Origin: Actinostola sp. cb2023
Taxonomy: Eukaryota; Cnidaria; Anthozoa; Actiniaria; Actinostolidae
Length of the DNA: 64,000 nt
Assembly: GCA_033675265.1 (NCBI GenBank)
Contig: JAUJYZ010000796.1
Span: 62,001-126,000 of the forward strand
Reading direction: 5' to 3'
Position numbers and translations under genes: made by a program. A model generated the notes under the pieces. It was not told the DNA's origin. It worked only from the letters and a program-made list of their open reading frames with translations, and did no database searches. This document shows, in pieces, positions 35,956 to 46,667 of this stretch; positions within the stretch are counted from its first letter, which is position 1; each line of letters opens with the position of its first letter.

Positions 35956-37302
35956 TTAGTCTTCATCTCCAACGATGTCTTGCACACGCATTCTTGCTGC
36001 TGCTGCTGCATCGCGTCTTGGACGGAAAGTTTCAGCCTGTGGATTAAGCTGTTCCGTTTGCAGTGGTGCTGTCCTGTCGCATGATAGTTCCATAGGGTAG
36101 AGATGTTGTATTGGTCGTTCCATAAAGGACTTTCCAGCTCTGAGTCTTGCCCCACGCACTACCCCGTCCTTCCCCACAATTAACTTGTCCACTATTCCAA
36201 GCTTCCACTTTCCCCGATTCTTCTCGTCTGACTTGATAATGACAACCTCACCTTCGTTTGGATGGTTGTTAGCTCCCTTGTGTTTTAAACGATGCTGCTC
36301 CCTTAGGCTTCGTAAGTACTCTGTAGTCCAGCGTGACCACAGGGCGTTCTTGCACTTCAGTAAGTGCTTAGCGCGGTTCCGCAAGTCATAGTCTTGCACA
36401 TGGTGGGTCTGGAGGTCAGGAAGCATGTTGTGTTGTATGTAAAGTAATGAATTTGGGGTCAGTATCGGTAGCTGAATATCGTCTTCCACATAGCTCAAGG
36501 GTCGGTTATTGAGTGTAACCTCCACGTCCAGTATGACTTCTTGCAACTCCTTCCATGACATCATGCCGTTTCCAATGGTCTTGTAGAGAGCTGCTTTGAC
36601 TAACCCCACCATCCTCTCAAACTGTCCACCCCACCAGGGTGCACGGCTCAGGTTGAATTGCCAGTGGATTTGCTGCTGAGCCAAGAAGTCTTGGACTCTC
36701 TCGTCACTCATAACTTGCTTGATCCACTTCGCTGCTCCGATGAATGTTCGCCCATTGTCAGAGTAGATCTTCTTTGGTCTTCCACGGCGCGCGATGAGGA
36801 GTTTTAGACTTCCAAGGAACTCAGTGGTTTCCATGTTGGGTAGCAATTCTAGAAATAGCCCCCTAGAGAGGCTACAAGCATACAGCACTACATATGCCTT
36901 TCCCTCTGTTTTTCCTCTGCCGCGGTACTTGATAGGTCCTGCGTAGTCTACTCCTATCACTTGAAATGGCGTTTCACCCTCCGTACGATCTGTTGGAAGG
37001 TTTCCTGGAGGTGGAGTGGCGTAAGCTTGAGCTTGAAAGCGTCGGCAACCGTGACAAGACTTGACTATCCTCTTAGTTAGACGTCGTAGGCGTAGTACCC
37101 AATGTTGCTGGCGCACCTTCGCCATCGTAAGGCCCATTCCCCCGTGCAGAGTAGTCAGATGTGCGTCCATGACAACCTTCTGAGTGTACAGCTGGTTGTC
37201 GGGCAGGAAAACCGGATATTCGCCCTGAATCCTCCCTCGACACTCAAGCACTCCTTCGCTGTTGCAGCTTGTCCTCTTCAAACTGGTCACTTCCCGACGC
37301 AC
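35956..37302 (-). pseudogene. BEL pol, integrase part (frameshifted from RT part)
   Basis: The frame holds an HHCC zinc motif (H...H, CHGCRRF) around residues 50-90, the DDE core VIGVDYAGP (D ~117), IYSDNGRTF (D ~182) and PWWGGQFERMVG (E ~229), followed by TLNNRPLSYVEDD and a C-terminal SH3-like tail (GKWKLGIVDKLIVG). The junction with the upstream frame near 37262 lacks one base: DKLQQ reads out of frame until EGVLECRGRIQ. Either the copy is disabled or this is a sequence error. Confidence 0.85.
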
Positions 37303-40300
37303 TAGCTTGAGCCCGCTTCACCCAAACCAACCTGGCTGTTTCAATCTCTCTGGTCGTTAAAGGACCCCTCACTCGGTGAGCTTTTGTAGCGCGGGCGTTC
37401 TGTATGAACCGCATAACCCAGCCACACACTCTCATTGCTCTCCAGTAATCACTTCTCTGTAGCAGGGCGTCTAGCGCATCTGGTTCTGCCACCGCTACGG
37501 CGAAAACTTCACGCAGCGCTTTTGCTTCGGTTTGCGACTCTGCAGTTGCGGTTGTTGTAATGTCCGGTGGCCACAGTTTCTTGTCAGTGAGCCATGGTGG
37601 TCCCTTCCACCACAGCGTGTGCTCACTGACCTTTCCACTGCGACTACCTACATCTGCTGGATTGTCTTTCGTACTTACATGGTGCCATGTTATCTCCGGG
37701 TGGTCCTGAATCTTCTGAACGCGGTTGCTAACGAACTGCTTGTATTGACCTTGTCCCCGAATCCAGTGTAGCGCAACGCTGCTGTCAAGCCAACCGTGGC
37801 GTGACGAAATTGAGAAGCCATCCAATGCAGCACTGACATTAGTGAGAAGATTGACAGCCATATGCCCGGAGACTAACTCAAGACGAGGTATAATTAGCCC
37901 CCTCTTCGCTAACCTGGCCTTTGCTGCCACCAGTCCCTGGTTTACTCCCGTTGGTTGCTTGATGACCGCATAAACTGCTGCACATACACCTTTGCCGCTT
38001 GCGTCCCCAAACGCGTATAATTCAACTTCCTCAATCTCCTCTTGATGAGTTGCTATGGATCTCGGTACTGTTATCTTGTCTGGAAGACTCTCTTCCCACT
38101 TCGACCACTTGCTACTCACCTCGGTCGGCAGCTCAGTATCCCAAGCTAGTTTGACGTCACAGGCGTCACGGTAGAGAAGTTTCCCCCCAAGTGTAACTGG
38201 GGATGTCAGTCCCAGGGGGTCGTAGATTCTTGCAACTTTACCAAGAATTCCTCTCTTTGTTTGATTGGCAGGTTCTGCAGGAAATTTGACGCAGATAGTG
38301 TCAGTTCCTTTGTCCCAGGTGAGACCGAGAAGAGTTGATTCTCCCCCTTTCGGGACACCCAGTTGTTCCTTTGCAAAGGTCTCGATGTCTCCGTTAGACG
38401 GCAGCTCTGTAGTCTCTAGCTCACGCGCACTAGAGTGCCACTTGTGAAGCTCGAAACCCCCCTTGGCGAAGATTTCCGTAGCTGTAGATTTAACCTGTAG
38501 CGCATGCTCGACGGTAGGTCCCCCAGATATGAGGTCGTCCACGTACAAGCTTCTCTCGATTTCTCCGACAATCTCTGGATATAATGATTTGCACATTTCT
38601 AGGTGATGCTTGAGCACACCCCCCAAGAGGAATGGTGAGGGGGCAAGCCCGAACAACGCCCTAGTAAAGCGCAATGTCTCTACTGTTTTGGTGTCTAAGT
38701 CTTTCAGCCAGTGAAATCGCAGTGCGTCACGATCCTCCTCACGTATGCGAACTTGTAGGAACGCTTGCTTGATATCTCCTGTGATAGCCACTGGATGGAA
38801 CCGAGCACGGACTAGCACATTCCAGAGCTGATTCTGGAGTGGTGGTCCTGGATTGAGACACTCGTTGAGTGACGCCGCGTTGTCGTACGCCCGTGCTGAT
38901 GCATCGTACACCACACGGAGTTTTGTGCTCTCCGCAGCTTCACGAACAACCGCCTTGTGAGGTATGTAGAATTCTCGGCCGTTTGGTGGATCTATGACAC
39001 GTTCCACGATCCCTGCTTCAAGCTGTTCCTGAATGATGTTGTGGTATTTCTCTGTTAATCCCTGCTTTTCAAGTTTGCGCTCCAAACTATGGAGTCTGCG
39101 CAAACTCCCTGCTTCGTTGTTATGTAATGGCGGGTGGTTTCCTTTCCAGGGAAGACCTGTCTCGTACCATCCCTCTGGGCTGCGCACCAGTTGCTCCTTG
39201 AACTCGGTGTACACTTGGTTCTGATCTCCCTCCGGAAAATCCTGTAGTCCCAGGACGTCCAGTCTACACAGGTTTTCATAGTCGGTCGTTGATGTCTGCG
39301 CGACAAACATGGGCGACAAATCTACTTCTTTACCTGGGGACATCATTGTCCAACCAAATTTTGTCTGTTCCGCTATTGGCTCTCCCGGTGCGCCGATCTT
39401 AGGTACGGTTTTTGTTTTGATTTTCGCGTAATCGCTCGCAGCTAGTATCAAGTGCACCGGAAGTCTCTCTTTAGTGTCAGTGTCTTGCATTTCAACTCCC
39501 ACGAGATGAGCGTGATTTGAAATGCAATCCTGATAGCGTGGATTGTCAAAATCTAATAATCTTTGTTTGTTCACCCTGGTCACGGATACGTTGAGATGAA
39601 AATCTCCACTTATCGATTGAACTTTGACCTTGGATATCTCAACTGCTTTCGTCACTGATCCTAGCATCATTTCGATCTGACGCACTTCGCGCTGATGAGG
39701 ACGCACTCCTATTCTGTCGAGTAATGCCGCTGATGCATAAGAACTTCCGGCGCCGGTATCAAGGAGAGCGCGACACATAACGCCATCAACTTTTACAACT
39801 ACTACTGGATAGATAACTGGGCTGCTATCAGGGGTTGTTGTAGTCATCATTTTCTCGTTTTTACCCGCCTTTGTTTCAGTACTGGCCTCTTGTTTATCAC
39901 AAATAGACGTATGATGGGATTGTTGGCAATTTTGACATGACCTGCTTTTACAATCAGCAGCAACGTGCTTTTCCCCGGTACAGTTGAAACAAAGGCGTTT
40001 CGTGCTCAGGATTTTTTTTCTGTCACAAACAGTGATAACCTTTACACAATCAACAGCCTTGTGCGGCCCGTCACAATACACGCAACCCCGTTTCCTCCCA
40101 AATTGCTGGGTTTGATAGGCTGGGAGGCGATTGCGTGCGGGTTTTTCTTGTCGTTGCGGTTCACTGAAATCTCTGACAGGGATGGGATTTCTCGTTGTCC
40201 ATCTTTGTAATGCGTCAACGAGCTTTGGGAAATCCCATTCTTGCCAATCGTCATCTGTTCGCACGAGGTCACCCCTTATCCCTTCAAGTTTATCTAGTGT

Positions 40301-40933
40301 CATTCTGACATATCCATTTACGGTGCTCAATTTCCCCATTGTTTGTAGGGCTTGCACTTGAGTGAGCAAACATTGATAGAATTCATGAATCTTGGGCGTG
40401 TGTGACCCATTGATTTTTGGCAGCGACATGATATTTTTAATATAAGCGTTAACTATTTCGCTAGTTTTGCCATACCTGTCTTTCAAGATGTTTTTGGCGC
40501 GCTCATACCCTTCAGTTGAAAAGGGAAGACCATCGATTGTCGCTCTCACGCTCGGCTCGACCAATTCTTTTAAATAGCTGAACTTCGTGACACCCGCTAC
40601 ACTTGCTTGGTCGATTTCCGCTTCGAATTGACTCCAAAACCTTTGCCAGTCGGTGTAGTCTCCATTAAACTTTGTAATCACCAGCTTAGGCAAATTCGCA
40701 TTTGTGTAGCCACTCACATTTTTGTTAGACACACCGCCTACCTCTCCCGTTGCTTCGTCGTTAGGTTTTTTCTCGTATCCCATCTTCAGCTCCAGTTGTG
40801 CCTTTTCAAATTCCAGCTGAGCTTGACGTGACTTTGCTAACAACTTTTCCTCGTTTTCCTTCATGATTCCCACTGCCTCTTGTCTTGCGTCGGTCAAACA
40901 ATTTTCTAAACGCACTATATCGTCATGTTGCAA
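37244..40933 (-). CDS. BEL Gag-Pol: capsid, zinc knuckles, protease, RT, RNase H
   Basis: A long frame of 1,229 codons. In order: coiled Gag start, KFNGDYTDWQRFWSQFEAEI (Pao Gag), three CCHC-like knuckles near residue 281 onward (CVYCDGPHKAVDC, CFNCTGEKHVAADC, CQNCQQSHHTSIC), aspartic protease ALLDTGAGSSYA (~389), RT from about 665 (KLRVVYDASARAYDNAAS, AITGDIKQAFLQVR, SLYVDDLISGG at ~796 with the catalytic DD) and RNase H (ELYAFGDASGKG, ~969). The Gag N-terminus continues upstream in a separate frame at 40923-41177 (MEKQLQDLEVQLKRLEF). The two frames are offset near 40935 by an indel, so the original ORF began near 41138. Confidence 0.85.
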   Translation of the reverse strand: MQHDDIVRLENCLTDARQEAVGIMKENEEKLLAKSRQAQLEFEKAQLELKMGYEKKPNDEATGEVGGVSNKNVSGYTNANLPKLVITKFNGDYTDWQRFWSQFEAEIDQASVAGVTKFSYLKELVEPSVRATIDGLPFSTEGYERAKNILKDRYGKTSEIVNAYIKNIMSLPKINGSHTPKIHEFYQCLLTQVQALQTMGKLSTVNGYVRMTLDKLEGIRGDLVRTDDDWQEWDFPKLVDALQRWTTRNPIPVRDFSEPQRQEKPARNRLPAYQTQQFGRKRGCVYCDGPHKAVDCVKVITVCDRKKILSTKRLCFNCTGEKHVAADCKSRSCQNCQQSHHTSICDKQEASTETKAGKNEKMMTTTTPDSSPVIYPVVVVKVDGVMCRALLDTGAGSSYASAALLDRIGVRPHQREVRQIEMMLGSVTKAVEISKVKVQSISGDFHLNVSVTRVNKQRLLDFDNPRYQDCISNHAHLVGVEMQDTDTKERLPVHLILAASDYAKIKTKTVPKIGAPGEPIAEQTKFGWTMMSPGKEVDLSPMFVAQTSTTDYENLCRLDVLGLQDFPEGDQNQVYTEFKEQLVRSPEGWYETGLPWKGNHPPLHNNEAGSLRRLHSLERKLEKQGLTEKYHNIIQEQLEAGIVERVIDPPNGREFYIPHKAVVREAAESTKLRVVYDASARAYDNAASLNECLNPGPPLQNQLWNVLVRARFHPVAITGDIKQAFLQVRIREEDRDALRFHWLKDLDTKTVETLRFTRALFGLAPSPFLLGGVLKHHLEMCKSLYPEIVGEIERSLYVDDLISGGPTVEHALQVKSTATEIFAKGGFELHKWHSSARELETTELPSNGDIETFAKEQLGVPKGGESTLLGLTWDKGTDTICVKFPAEPANQTKRGILGKVARIYDPLGLTSPVTLGGKLLYRDACDVKLAWDTELPTEVSSKWSKWEESLPDKITVPRSIATHQEEIEEVELYAFGDASGKGVCAAVYAVIKQPTGVNQGLVAAKARLAKRGLIIPRLELVSGHMAVNLLTNVSAALDGFSISSRHGWLDSSVALHWIRGQGQYKQFVSNRVQKIQDHPEITWHHVSTKDNPADVGSRSGKVSEHTLWWKGPPWLTDKKLWPPDITTTATAESQTEAKALREVFAVAVAEPDALDALLQRSDYWRAMRVCGWVMRFIQNARATKAHRVRGPLTTREIETARLVWVKRAQASASGSDQFEEDKLQQRRSA

Positions 40934-40935
40934 TA

Positions 40936-41138
40936 TCTGCTACTTGCTCTCCAGCCGCGAATTTTCCTTGCTCTATGCTCACTTTAAAATTCTCCACTTC
41001 TTTCGTGATAATTCGAAGGGCATCCCTTTGACGTTCTATACCCTCCGTGTTGCGTTTACCAATTACTGTGTCGGTTTTCGTTCTTGTAAATTCCAGTCGT
41101 TTGAGTTGAACTTCCAGATCCTGAAGTTGCTTTTCCAT
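40936..41138 (-). pseudogene. BEL Gag N-terminal piece, out of frame
   Basis: Coiled-coil Gag start from ATG near 41138: MEKQLQDLEVQLKRLEFTRT, then VENFKVSIEQGKFAAGEQV. It ends DIAT-stop where the main frame continues LQHDDIVRLE. One indel at about 40935 separates them. Confidence 0.7.
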
Positions 41139-41158
41139 TGTTCCGTTTAGAGATGTGT

Positions 41159-41176
41159 GTCCCTTCGTGGTCGCCA
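41159..41176 (-). other. Primer binding site for tRNA-Arg (UCG type)
   Basis: On the minus strand TGGCGACCACGAAGGGAC lies five bases after the 5' LTR. It is complementary to an 18-base tRNA 3' end whose acceptor stem pairs with GACCACG. I recall that stem for tRNA-Arg(UCG); the assignment is from memory. Confidence 0.7.
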
Positions 41177-41181
41177 CTTTA

Positions 41182-41443
41182 TGTTGAGAACACTACGAGC
41201 GTCGCCCAACACAATATTGTTTTATTCACTCACAAGCTCACTAATGGCTCCCTTACAATTTACTCACAGTATTTTACCTCTTCTCTCGTCAATAGTTCGA
41301 CACACACTAACCTTTCACAGTGTTACTTGTACATAGGGTGTTTCTTACATATTTCCATAGCGTGAGTATCTGCTAGCTCCTTAATACTGTCAATCATGTG
41401 CTAATCTAATTTGAAGGTCACGATACTATATTTTATCTCCGAA
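41182..41443 (-). repeat. BEL 5' LTR (262 bp)
   Basis: Matches 35509-35780 apart from the 11-base indel. In element orientation this is the 5' LTR. Confidence 0.9.
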
Positions 41444-41575
41444 ATTGAGATTTCAAACCTCTATAACTCATAAACACACACAAGGTTCAAATCACAAAAT
41501 ACTGAACCCACCAACTATTCAGCATATATTGAATAGATTTTTAAAACAATCTCATAGGGGTTAGTTGCACTTTAA

Positions 41576-42032
41576 AGTGCCTATCACCCCTGTGAGATTG
41601 TTTTAAAAATATATTCAATATAAGCTGAATAGTTGGTGGGTTCAGTATTTTGTGATTTGAACCTTGCGTTTATGAGTTATAGAGGTTTGAAATCTCAATA
41701 TGCAAATTTGATGACGTCAACCCAGGAATTTGCCATAACTTATACAGACTTTTTCAAGAAGAGCTTGGATTTTTTGAAATGGGGAAAAAGTTATAAAATC
41801 ATTTATAAAGACTGTAAAATATTCTGTAAGTTTTCAAATGTCAATAATCAGCACAATGGCGTTTTTGTATAATAAATGAAGTCTTAGTAGACGTCATCAA
41901 ATTTGCATATTGAAATTTCAAACCTCTATAACTCATAAACGCAAGGTTCAAATCACAAAATACTGAACCCACCAACTATTCAGCTTATGTTGAATAGATT
42001 TTTAAAACAATCTCACAGGGGTGATAGGCACT
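41576..42032. mobile_element. TTAA MITE 'B', 457 bp, intact
   Basis: Ends AGTGCCTATCACCCCTGTG and complement, with inverted arms of about 170 bp. Flanked by TTAA (41572-41575, shared with MITE A, and 42033-42036). Members of one family in direct contact. Confidence 0.85.
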
Positions 42033-42036
42033 TTAA

Positions 42037-42106
42037 GTATGTCATGGTTAGCTAATGATTCACCATTCTGTTCCCAGTTCTATCTTTTGAATTTCCTTTT
42101 CAAGCT
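42037..42106 (-). pseudogene. L1-like LINE, segment 2
   Basis: Only about 23 codons: LKLEKEIQKIELGTE, then a frame change to ESLANHDI, leading across MITEs A and B into LKGKMNEYSNY at 35168. On the other side its first codons, after TTAA, continue RAKERRSEY of segment 1 across the 14.6-kb insertion. Confidence 0.7.
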
Positions 42107-42901
42107 TTAAGAGTACCTGTCAGCAAAAATCAGACATCTGGTGGCACAAATCGAAAAATCGATTTGTCTCATATTTTAGACATAGGTAGGCCTTAATGTA
42201 AAACAAACCACTGTATAGTTTGCTTCGCGAAATATGGCTTTGTTTTCGAGAAAAATGACAAAAAATTGTTTTCGCCTCAATTTGACCCTTTGCCGGCCGA
42301 TAATTTATGTCAACTTTAAAAGCTTATCACGTCAAAACTATATAATCTAGCGAACTAATGGAACTAACCTTTGACTGAACGATGTCTTAAAGGGCTACTT
42401 GGACGAAAATCAGTCAAAATTTAAAATGAGCTGTAATTTTGCTGAAGTAATTTTGAACGACCTATTAATAACTGTTTGGCATTAAGTTAAAATGTTGCTT
42501 TCATATTCCAATGAGATGTACTGTTTTTCTTACGATTTAAGGATGGATTGGGTTGAGTAAATGACGATGTGAACGAACAGCAAACATCTTCCATATTTAC
42601 TCGGCTGGGCTGCCTGTGGCAGATCTTTCTCGGCCGTAGGAGCAGGAAGTCATTCGATTGGTTCAGAAGTCGAAACCATGGCAACTATGACATGTTGACC
42701 ACGAGGTATATCGGTTCATCGCTCGGATCGTTTATGTGGTAATCGTCTTCTCCAAACGATCACTATGCTTACACACGCACACGCGGTAGGCCTACTTTAA
42801 AAGATGTCAGTGAGCGATTTTGGACCGGGCCGTTCCGCGAACTCAAAGCAATCAAAGAGAAAGCAAACTATGAAATCAAATGAGCAAAATATGAGCAAAC
42901 A

Positions 42902-43375
42902 ATGGCTAGAAATGGCAAACAAACTATGACTAAAAACTTGACTACAAACTCTTGTACTGAAAAGTACCACTCAGATGCTGATGAACACCAGACTCCTGAT
43001 ATGAAGAACTTAGAAGCTGAAGAAAACACCTCGACCTTGATGAACGACAAGAAATGTTCAACAACAGTCGCCATCTTGGAAGAACACGAAGCGAAGAACA
43101 GTAGCCAAAAGAATGATAGTACACGTAAAAATCTCTTTAAACTCGTAAACATTGAGGTGAATATGATAAATTTAGTATTGTTTTGCCTTTTACTTGTTGT
43201 TAGTACAATGAATATGTCACAAAATACTACTTTTGGAGTGGTCTTGCCGATCGTGTCTCTTGCAATGTTGACGTTGTGCATAATATTAAAGTGTTCTTGT
43301 ATCGTACGTTCTGTCATCAACAGAAGGAAAAAAGCTGCCATATCGAATATATTTGATGATCATGATATACTGTAG
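42902..43375 (+). CDS. 157-aa protein with two predicted membrane helices
   Basis: Starts MARNGKQTMTKNL. The first ~85 residues are polar and acidic. Then come two hydrophobic helices (INLVLFCLLLVVSTM, and FGVVLPIVSLAMLTLCIIL) separated by a short polar loop, followed by a basic tail (SVINRRKKAA) and DDHDIL-stop. Topology by the positive-inside rule: tail on the cytosolic side. I do not recognise the family. It is just inside the left inverted end of the 14.6-kb element, in a stretch with no other ORF, and the antisense frame is only a shadow. It may be a cargo gene or a chance ORF. Confidence 0.4.
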   Translation: MARNGKQTMTKNLTTNSCTEKYHSDADEHQTPDMKNLEAEENTSTLMNDKKCSTTVAILEEHEAKNSSQKNDSTRKNLFKLVNIEVNMINLVLFCLLLVVSTMNMSQNTTFGVVLPIVSLAMLTLCIILKCSCIVRSVINRRKKAAISNIFDDHDIL

Positions 43376-43974
43376 TAGAGAAAGCTATGCAGTTATGTGT
43401 AAATATTCATCATGATGATTCAATGACAATAAACACAGCGCGAAAAAGCAGGTTTATGGAAATTTAAACATTGCATAAAGCTGCTTAAAGTTCTGTAAGT
43501 AACTTTAAGCCAGAGTTTAAAGGAGCTTAAATCTGTATAAAGTTGAACTTTAAGCAATTGGAGCATAAAGCTTGATTAAAGTTAGCATAAAGTTGCTTGA
43601 CGAAATTTAAACCATGTTTATGCCTAATTTAAAATTGGTATAAATTAGGCTTTAAGAAATATATAAAGGTGATTTACATTCGTGTAAACGTCAGGTTTAT
43701 GCCAAATTTAAGCGACGTTTATGCCTAATCTAAAATCGGTGTAATCTTCAGATTTATGCCAAATTTACTTCACCATTAAGTTCATCTTTATGCTATTCAA
43801 ATTAGTCCAATATAAAGGAAACATATGTAGCAAAGTCATCATCTTATCCATTGTTGTGACAATGTTGCAACAGCCCGACCAAATATAAACACGGAGCAAG
43901 AGAGTGAAGAATCTCTGGAACCCTAATATCTCTCAGTCTCAGGTGAATGTAAACAATCCATTCCAATCGAACAC

Positions 43975-44044
<70 letters not shown>
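43975..44044 (+). repeat. (AAT)n microsatellite, about 23 units
   Basis: Uninterrupted AAT triplets between 'gaacac' and 'aacctttattag'. The sequence before it resembles a retroelement tail. Confidence 0.95.
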
Positions 44045-44046
<2 letters not shown>

Positions 44047-44506
44047 CTTTATTAGCGTGTCAAATTACCTAGCACTGCACGTACGAAATATTGGATTTAC
44101 GAACACTTTGCACCGGTGCAAATATGAAGTGAATTTAGGGATCTATATTCGCACCACATTTGCACATGTTAGTGTAAGTTATGCAAAGATGGTGTTTGCA
44201 CATGTTGCAAATATATGCAAACGTAAAGTAAATATTAACTAACACCACATATTTGCACCATATTTTCCTTGATGCCGATACAGTTTTGCCTCATTTTTAA
44301 TTTTTAATTTTTAATTTTTATATGCTTCCTGGATGCTTTCTGTTTGGGTTGAGATCAGAGCAGAATGGAGAGACACACACCGACTCCGATCGATAAGTTG
44401 ACCATTGCAATAAATTACGTTAGATTTTTTTTGTTTATGAAACTCATCATTAAAATACTTTGAACATTTTATCGTACGCCGCATAAAATGAGAAGAGCGA
44501 CAACGA

Positions 44507-44562
44507 TGCGCAATGATTCATGGGCCGTGGACAAATATCCACGACCCATGGTTCATTGCGCA
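44507..44562. repeat. Near-perfect 56-bp palindrome
   Basis: TGCGCAATGATTCATGGGC...TGGA and its complement around a 6-base loop, one mismatch per arm. A very stable hairpin of unknown role. Confidence 0.8.
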
Positions 44563-44883
44563 CCATCGAATGGCTTGCTGTGATTGGTCAAGATGGACGA
44601 GAAATACGTTTGAATTTAGGCGCCGACCGCCATGTTGTTTACAGTTTGGTTCGTTCGATCGTGGTGCCAACGTCTCTGTACTTGTGAGGAGGTTTTGGAC
44701 TCTAAAACCCCTTGAGATTACTTGAATTTACAGACATATGTTCGTGGTGTTCTTATCAGCTGGAAAGTGGTTGGAAAAACTATAAAAGTGTAAGTATTTA
44801 CAGTTAAATGCACTCCTTAATAACAATCTTGTAAATCCTAATGTCCACAAATGAATACGAAGTTACTCGAACGGAATCGAGCT

Positions 44884-45690
44884 TCACGAGTTTAATAAAC
44901 ACAGAGTTAGAACTGTTATAAACTCAAGAGTTGGCTGTTATAAACTCAAGAGTTATAGCCTAATAAACACAGAGTTAGAACTGTTATAAACTCAAGAGTT
45001 GGCTGTTATAAACTCAAGAGTTATAGCCTAATAAACACAGAGTTAGAACTGTTATAAACTCAAGAGTTGGCTGTTATAAACTCAAGAGTTATAGCCTAAT
45101 AAACACAGAGATAGAACTGTTATAAACTCAAGAGTTGGCTGTTATAAAGTCAAGAGTTATAGCCTAATAAACACAGAGATAGAACTGTTATAAACTCAAG
45201 AGTTATAGCCTAATAAACACAGAGTTAGAACTGTTATAAACTCAAGAGTTGGCTGTTATAAACTCAAGAGTTATAGCCTAATAAACACAGAGATAGAACT
45301 GTTATAAACTCAAGAGTTGGCTGTTATAAACTCAAGAGTTATAGCCTAATAAACACAGAGATAGAACTGTTATAAACTCAAGAGTTATAGCCTAATAAAC
45401 ACAGAGATAGAACTGTTATAAACTCAAGAGTTATAGCCTAATAAAAACACAGAGATAGAACTGTTATAAACTCAAGAGTTATAGCCTAATAAACACAGAG
45501 ATAGAACTGTTATAAACTCAAGAGTTATAGCCTAATAAACACAGAGTTCGAACTGTTATAAACTAGAGAGTTATAGCCTAATAAACACAGAGTTAATTAG
45601 AACTGTTATAAACTCAAGAGTTATAGCCTAAGAAACACATAGTTAGAACTGTTATAAACTCAAGAGTTATAGCCTAAGGAGTTTTTAAGG
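44884..45690 (+). repeat. Compound minisatellite, units of about 46 and 70 bp
   Basis: Higher-order arrangement: 'ttataaactcaagagtt' occurs in every half unit, with 'ggctg' or 'atagcctaataaacacagag' between. Long units at 44884-45350, mainly short 46-47-bp units at 45350-45690. Confidence 0.9.
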
Positions 45691-46327
45691 ATAGACCTTA
45701 GGGACTTGTCAGACTTTTTGAGCCTCTGATTTGGGAAGGTCATGAAACAAATTTCATTCCCATCGCTAGGGGAGGGTCACAACATTTTCAATGCTCAATT
45801 TAAAATCTCCATCCCCCCTAATTTCTGACAAGTCCCTTATTTCAACATTTAAGGAAGACACCAGATTGCTAAATTTGAAAGAGTATACCAACACAGTGAT
45901 CTTGCAAACTTTTAGCGTTGTACATGTAACATAAAAATTTAAAACGCTACAGCTCTTTGAAATGCATAGTAAGATTTGTGTGACAAAGACAGCAGAGATC
46001 ACCACGTCCACCTTCTTGATGTTCTTGGTACATTTTAAATGCTTATAACTCTGCACTAATTTAATATCTGACTTCATAACTGTACTGACATGGTCTTTCT
46101 TGTATTGCCAATATTATTCTGAATGCATTAATCTTTTGTGCTGCTCGTTCCCAGTCTTCGCTCTTTTTTATCATGAAAACAATGAAGTAGGATGATATTT
46201 TCTTGCTAAAAAGTTAAAAATTGTAACAATAATTATTGTTATATAATGACATTATATACCAATAATTAATATGTTTAAAATGATATAGTGTTGCTGTCAT
46301 TTAGTAAACATTCATTTCTATTTTTAG

Positions 46328-46525
46328 AAGTTGCAAAGAAGGAAGGAAACCCTGGAGACAGTGGAAGTGGAAGAGAGAAAGAGGGATGCCATAAGAAAGA
46401 CACTCACTCTGGCTTATACAAGCTCAGATGAAAGCGACCTTTCCGAAGACGAAGGAGGGCAGATTCGACACCAAATAATTAATTTTAGGAGGCACTTGAA
46501 TGGCCAAAAGCAGGGTTGTCACTAA
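46328..46525 (+). CDS. Exon fragment, acidic/basic protein (SSDESDLSEDE)
   Basis: After a TATTTTTAG acceptor an open frame reads KLQRRKETLETVEVEERKRD, then LTLAYTSSDESDLSEDE and ends QGCH-stop. Highly charged, with a casein-kinase-like acidic cluster. Similar exons recur in repeated cnidarian genes, but I cannot name the family. Probably a remnant of the gene once carried by the 4.2-kb element. Confidence 0.35.
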   Translation, partial: KLQRRKETLETVEVEERKRDAIRKTLTLAYTSSDESDLSEDEGGQIRHQIINFRRHLNGQKQGCH

Positions 46526-46539
46526 GTAACAAATATGCA

Positions 46540-46667
46540 GGCCCTTGTTGCATGAAAGGTGAATAGCGCTATCCACCGGATACGTCCTATTGAACGGATA
46601 CCATTTATCGGATAAATGCATCAGTTATATCTGTTGGATACTTTTCACCTTTCATGCAACCAGGGCC
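46540..46667. mobile_element. 128-bp MITE
   Basis: Inverted ends GGCCCTTGTTGCATGAAAGG and complement (one mismatch), with 'tgaatagcgctatccaccgg' inside. Nested in the 4.2-kb element. 46668-47259 is otherwise empty. Confidence 0.75.

Larger units (their letters stand above)
35509..41443 (-). mobile_element. BEL/Pao LTR retrotransposon, near-complete
   Basis: 5.9 kb with two LTRs, gag, protease, RT, RNase H and integrase on the minus strand. ATTGA is duplicated on both sides (35504-35508, 41444-41448), a 5-bp TSD as expected for BEL/Pao. The LTRs differ mainly by an 11-base insertion (ccttTTAAGTATTAAaatac in the left copy), so the insertion looks young. It lies inside MITE A. Confidence 0.9.
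35173..41571. mobile_element. TTAA MITE 'A', split by a BEL/Pao element
   Basis: Ends AGTGCAACTAACCCC and complement, between TTAA at 35169-35172 and 41572-41575. Long inverted arms include 'ctgaatagttggtgggttca' and 'gatgacgtc'. About 460 bp long without the BEL insertion at 35509-41443. Same family as MITE B but with slightly different termini. Confidence 0.8.

Noticed and set aside
40131..40831. Plus-strand ORFs over the BEL element
   Set aside because: They are shadows of the minus-strand gag-pol frame.
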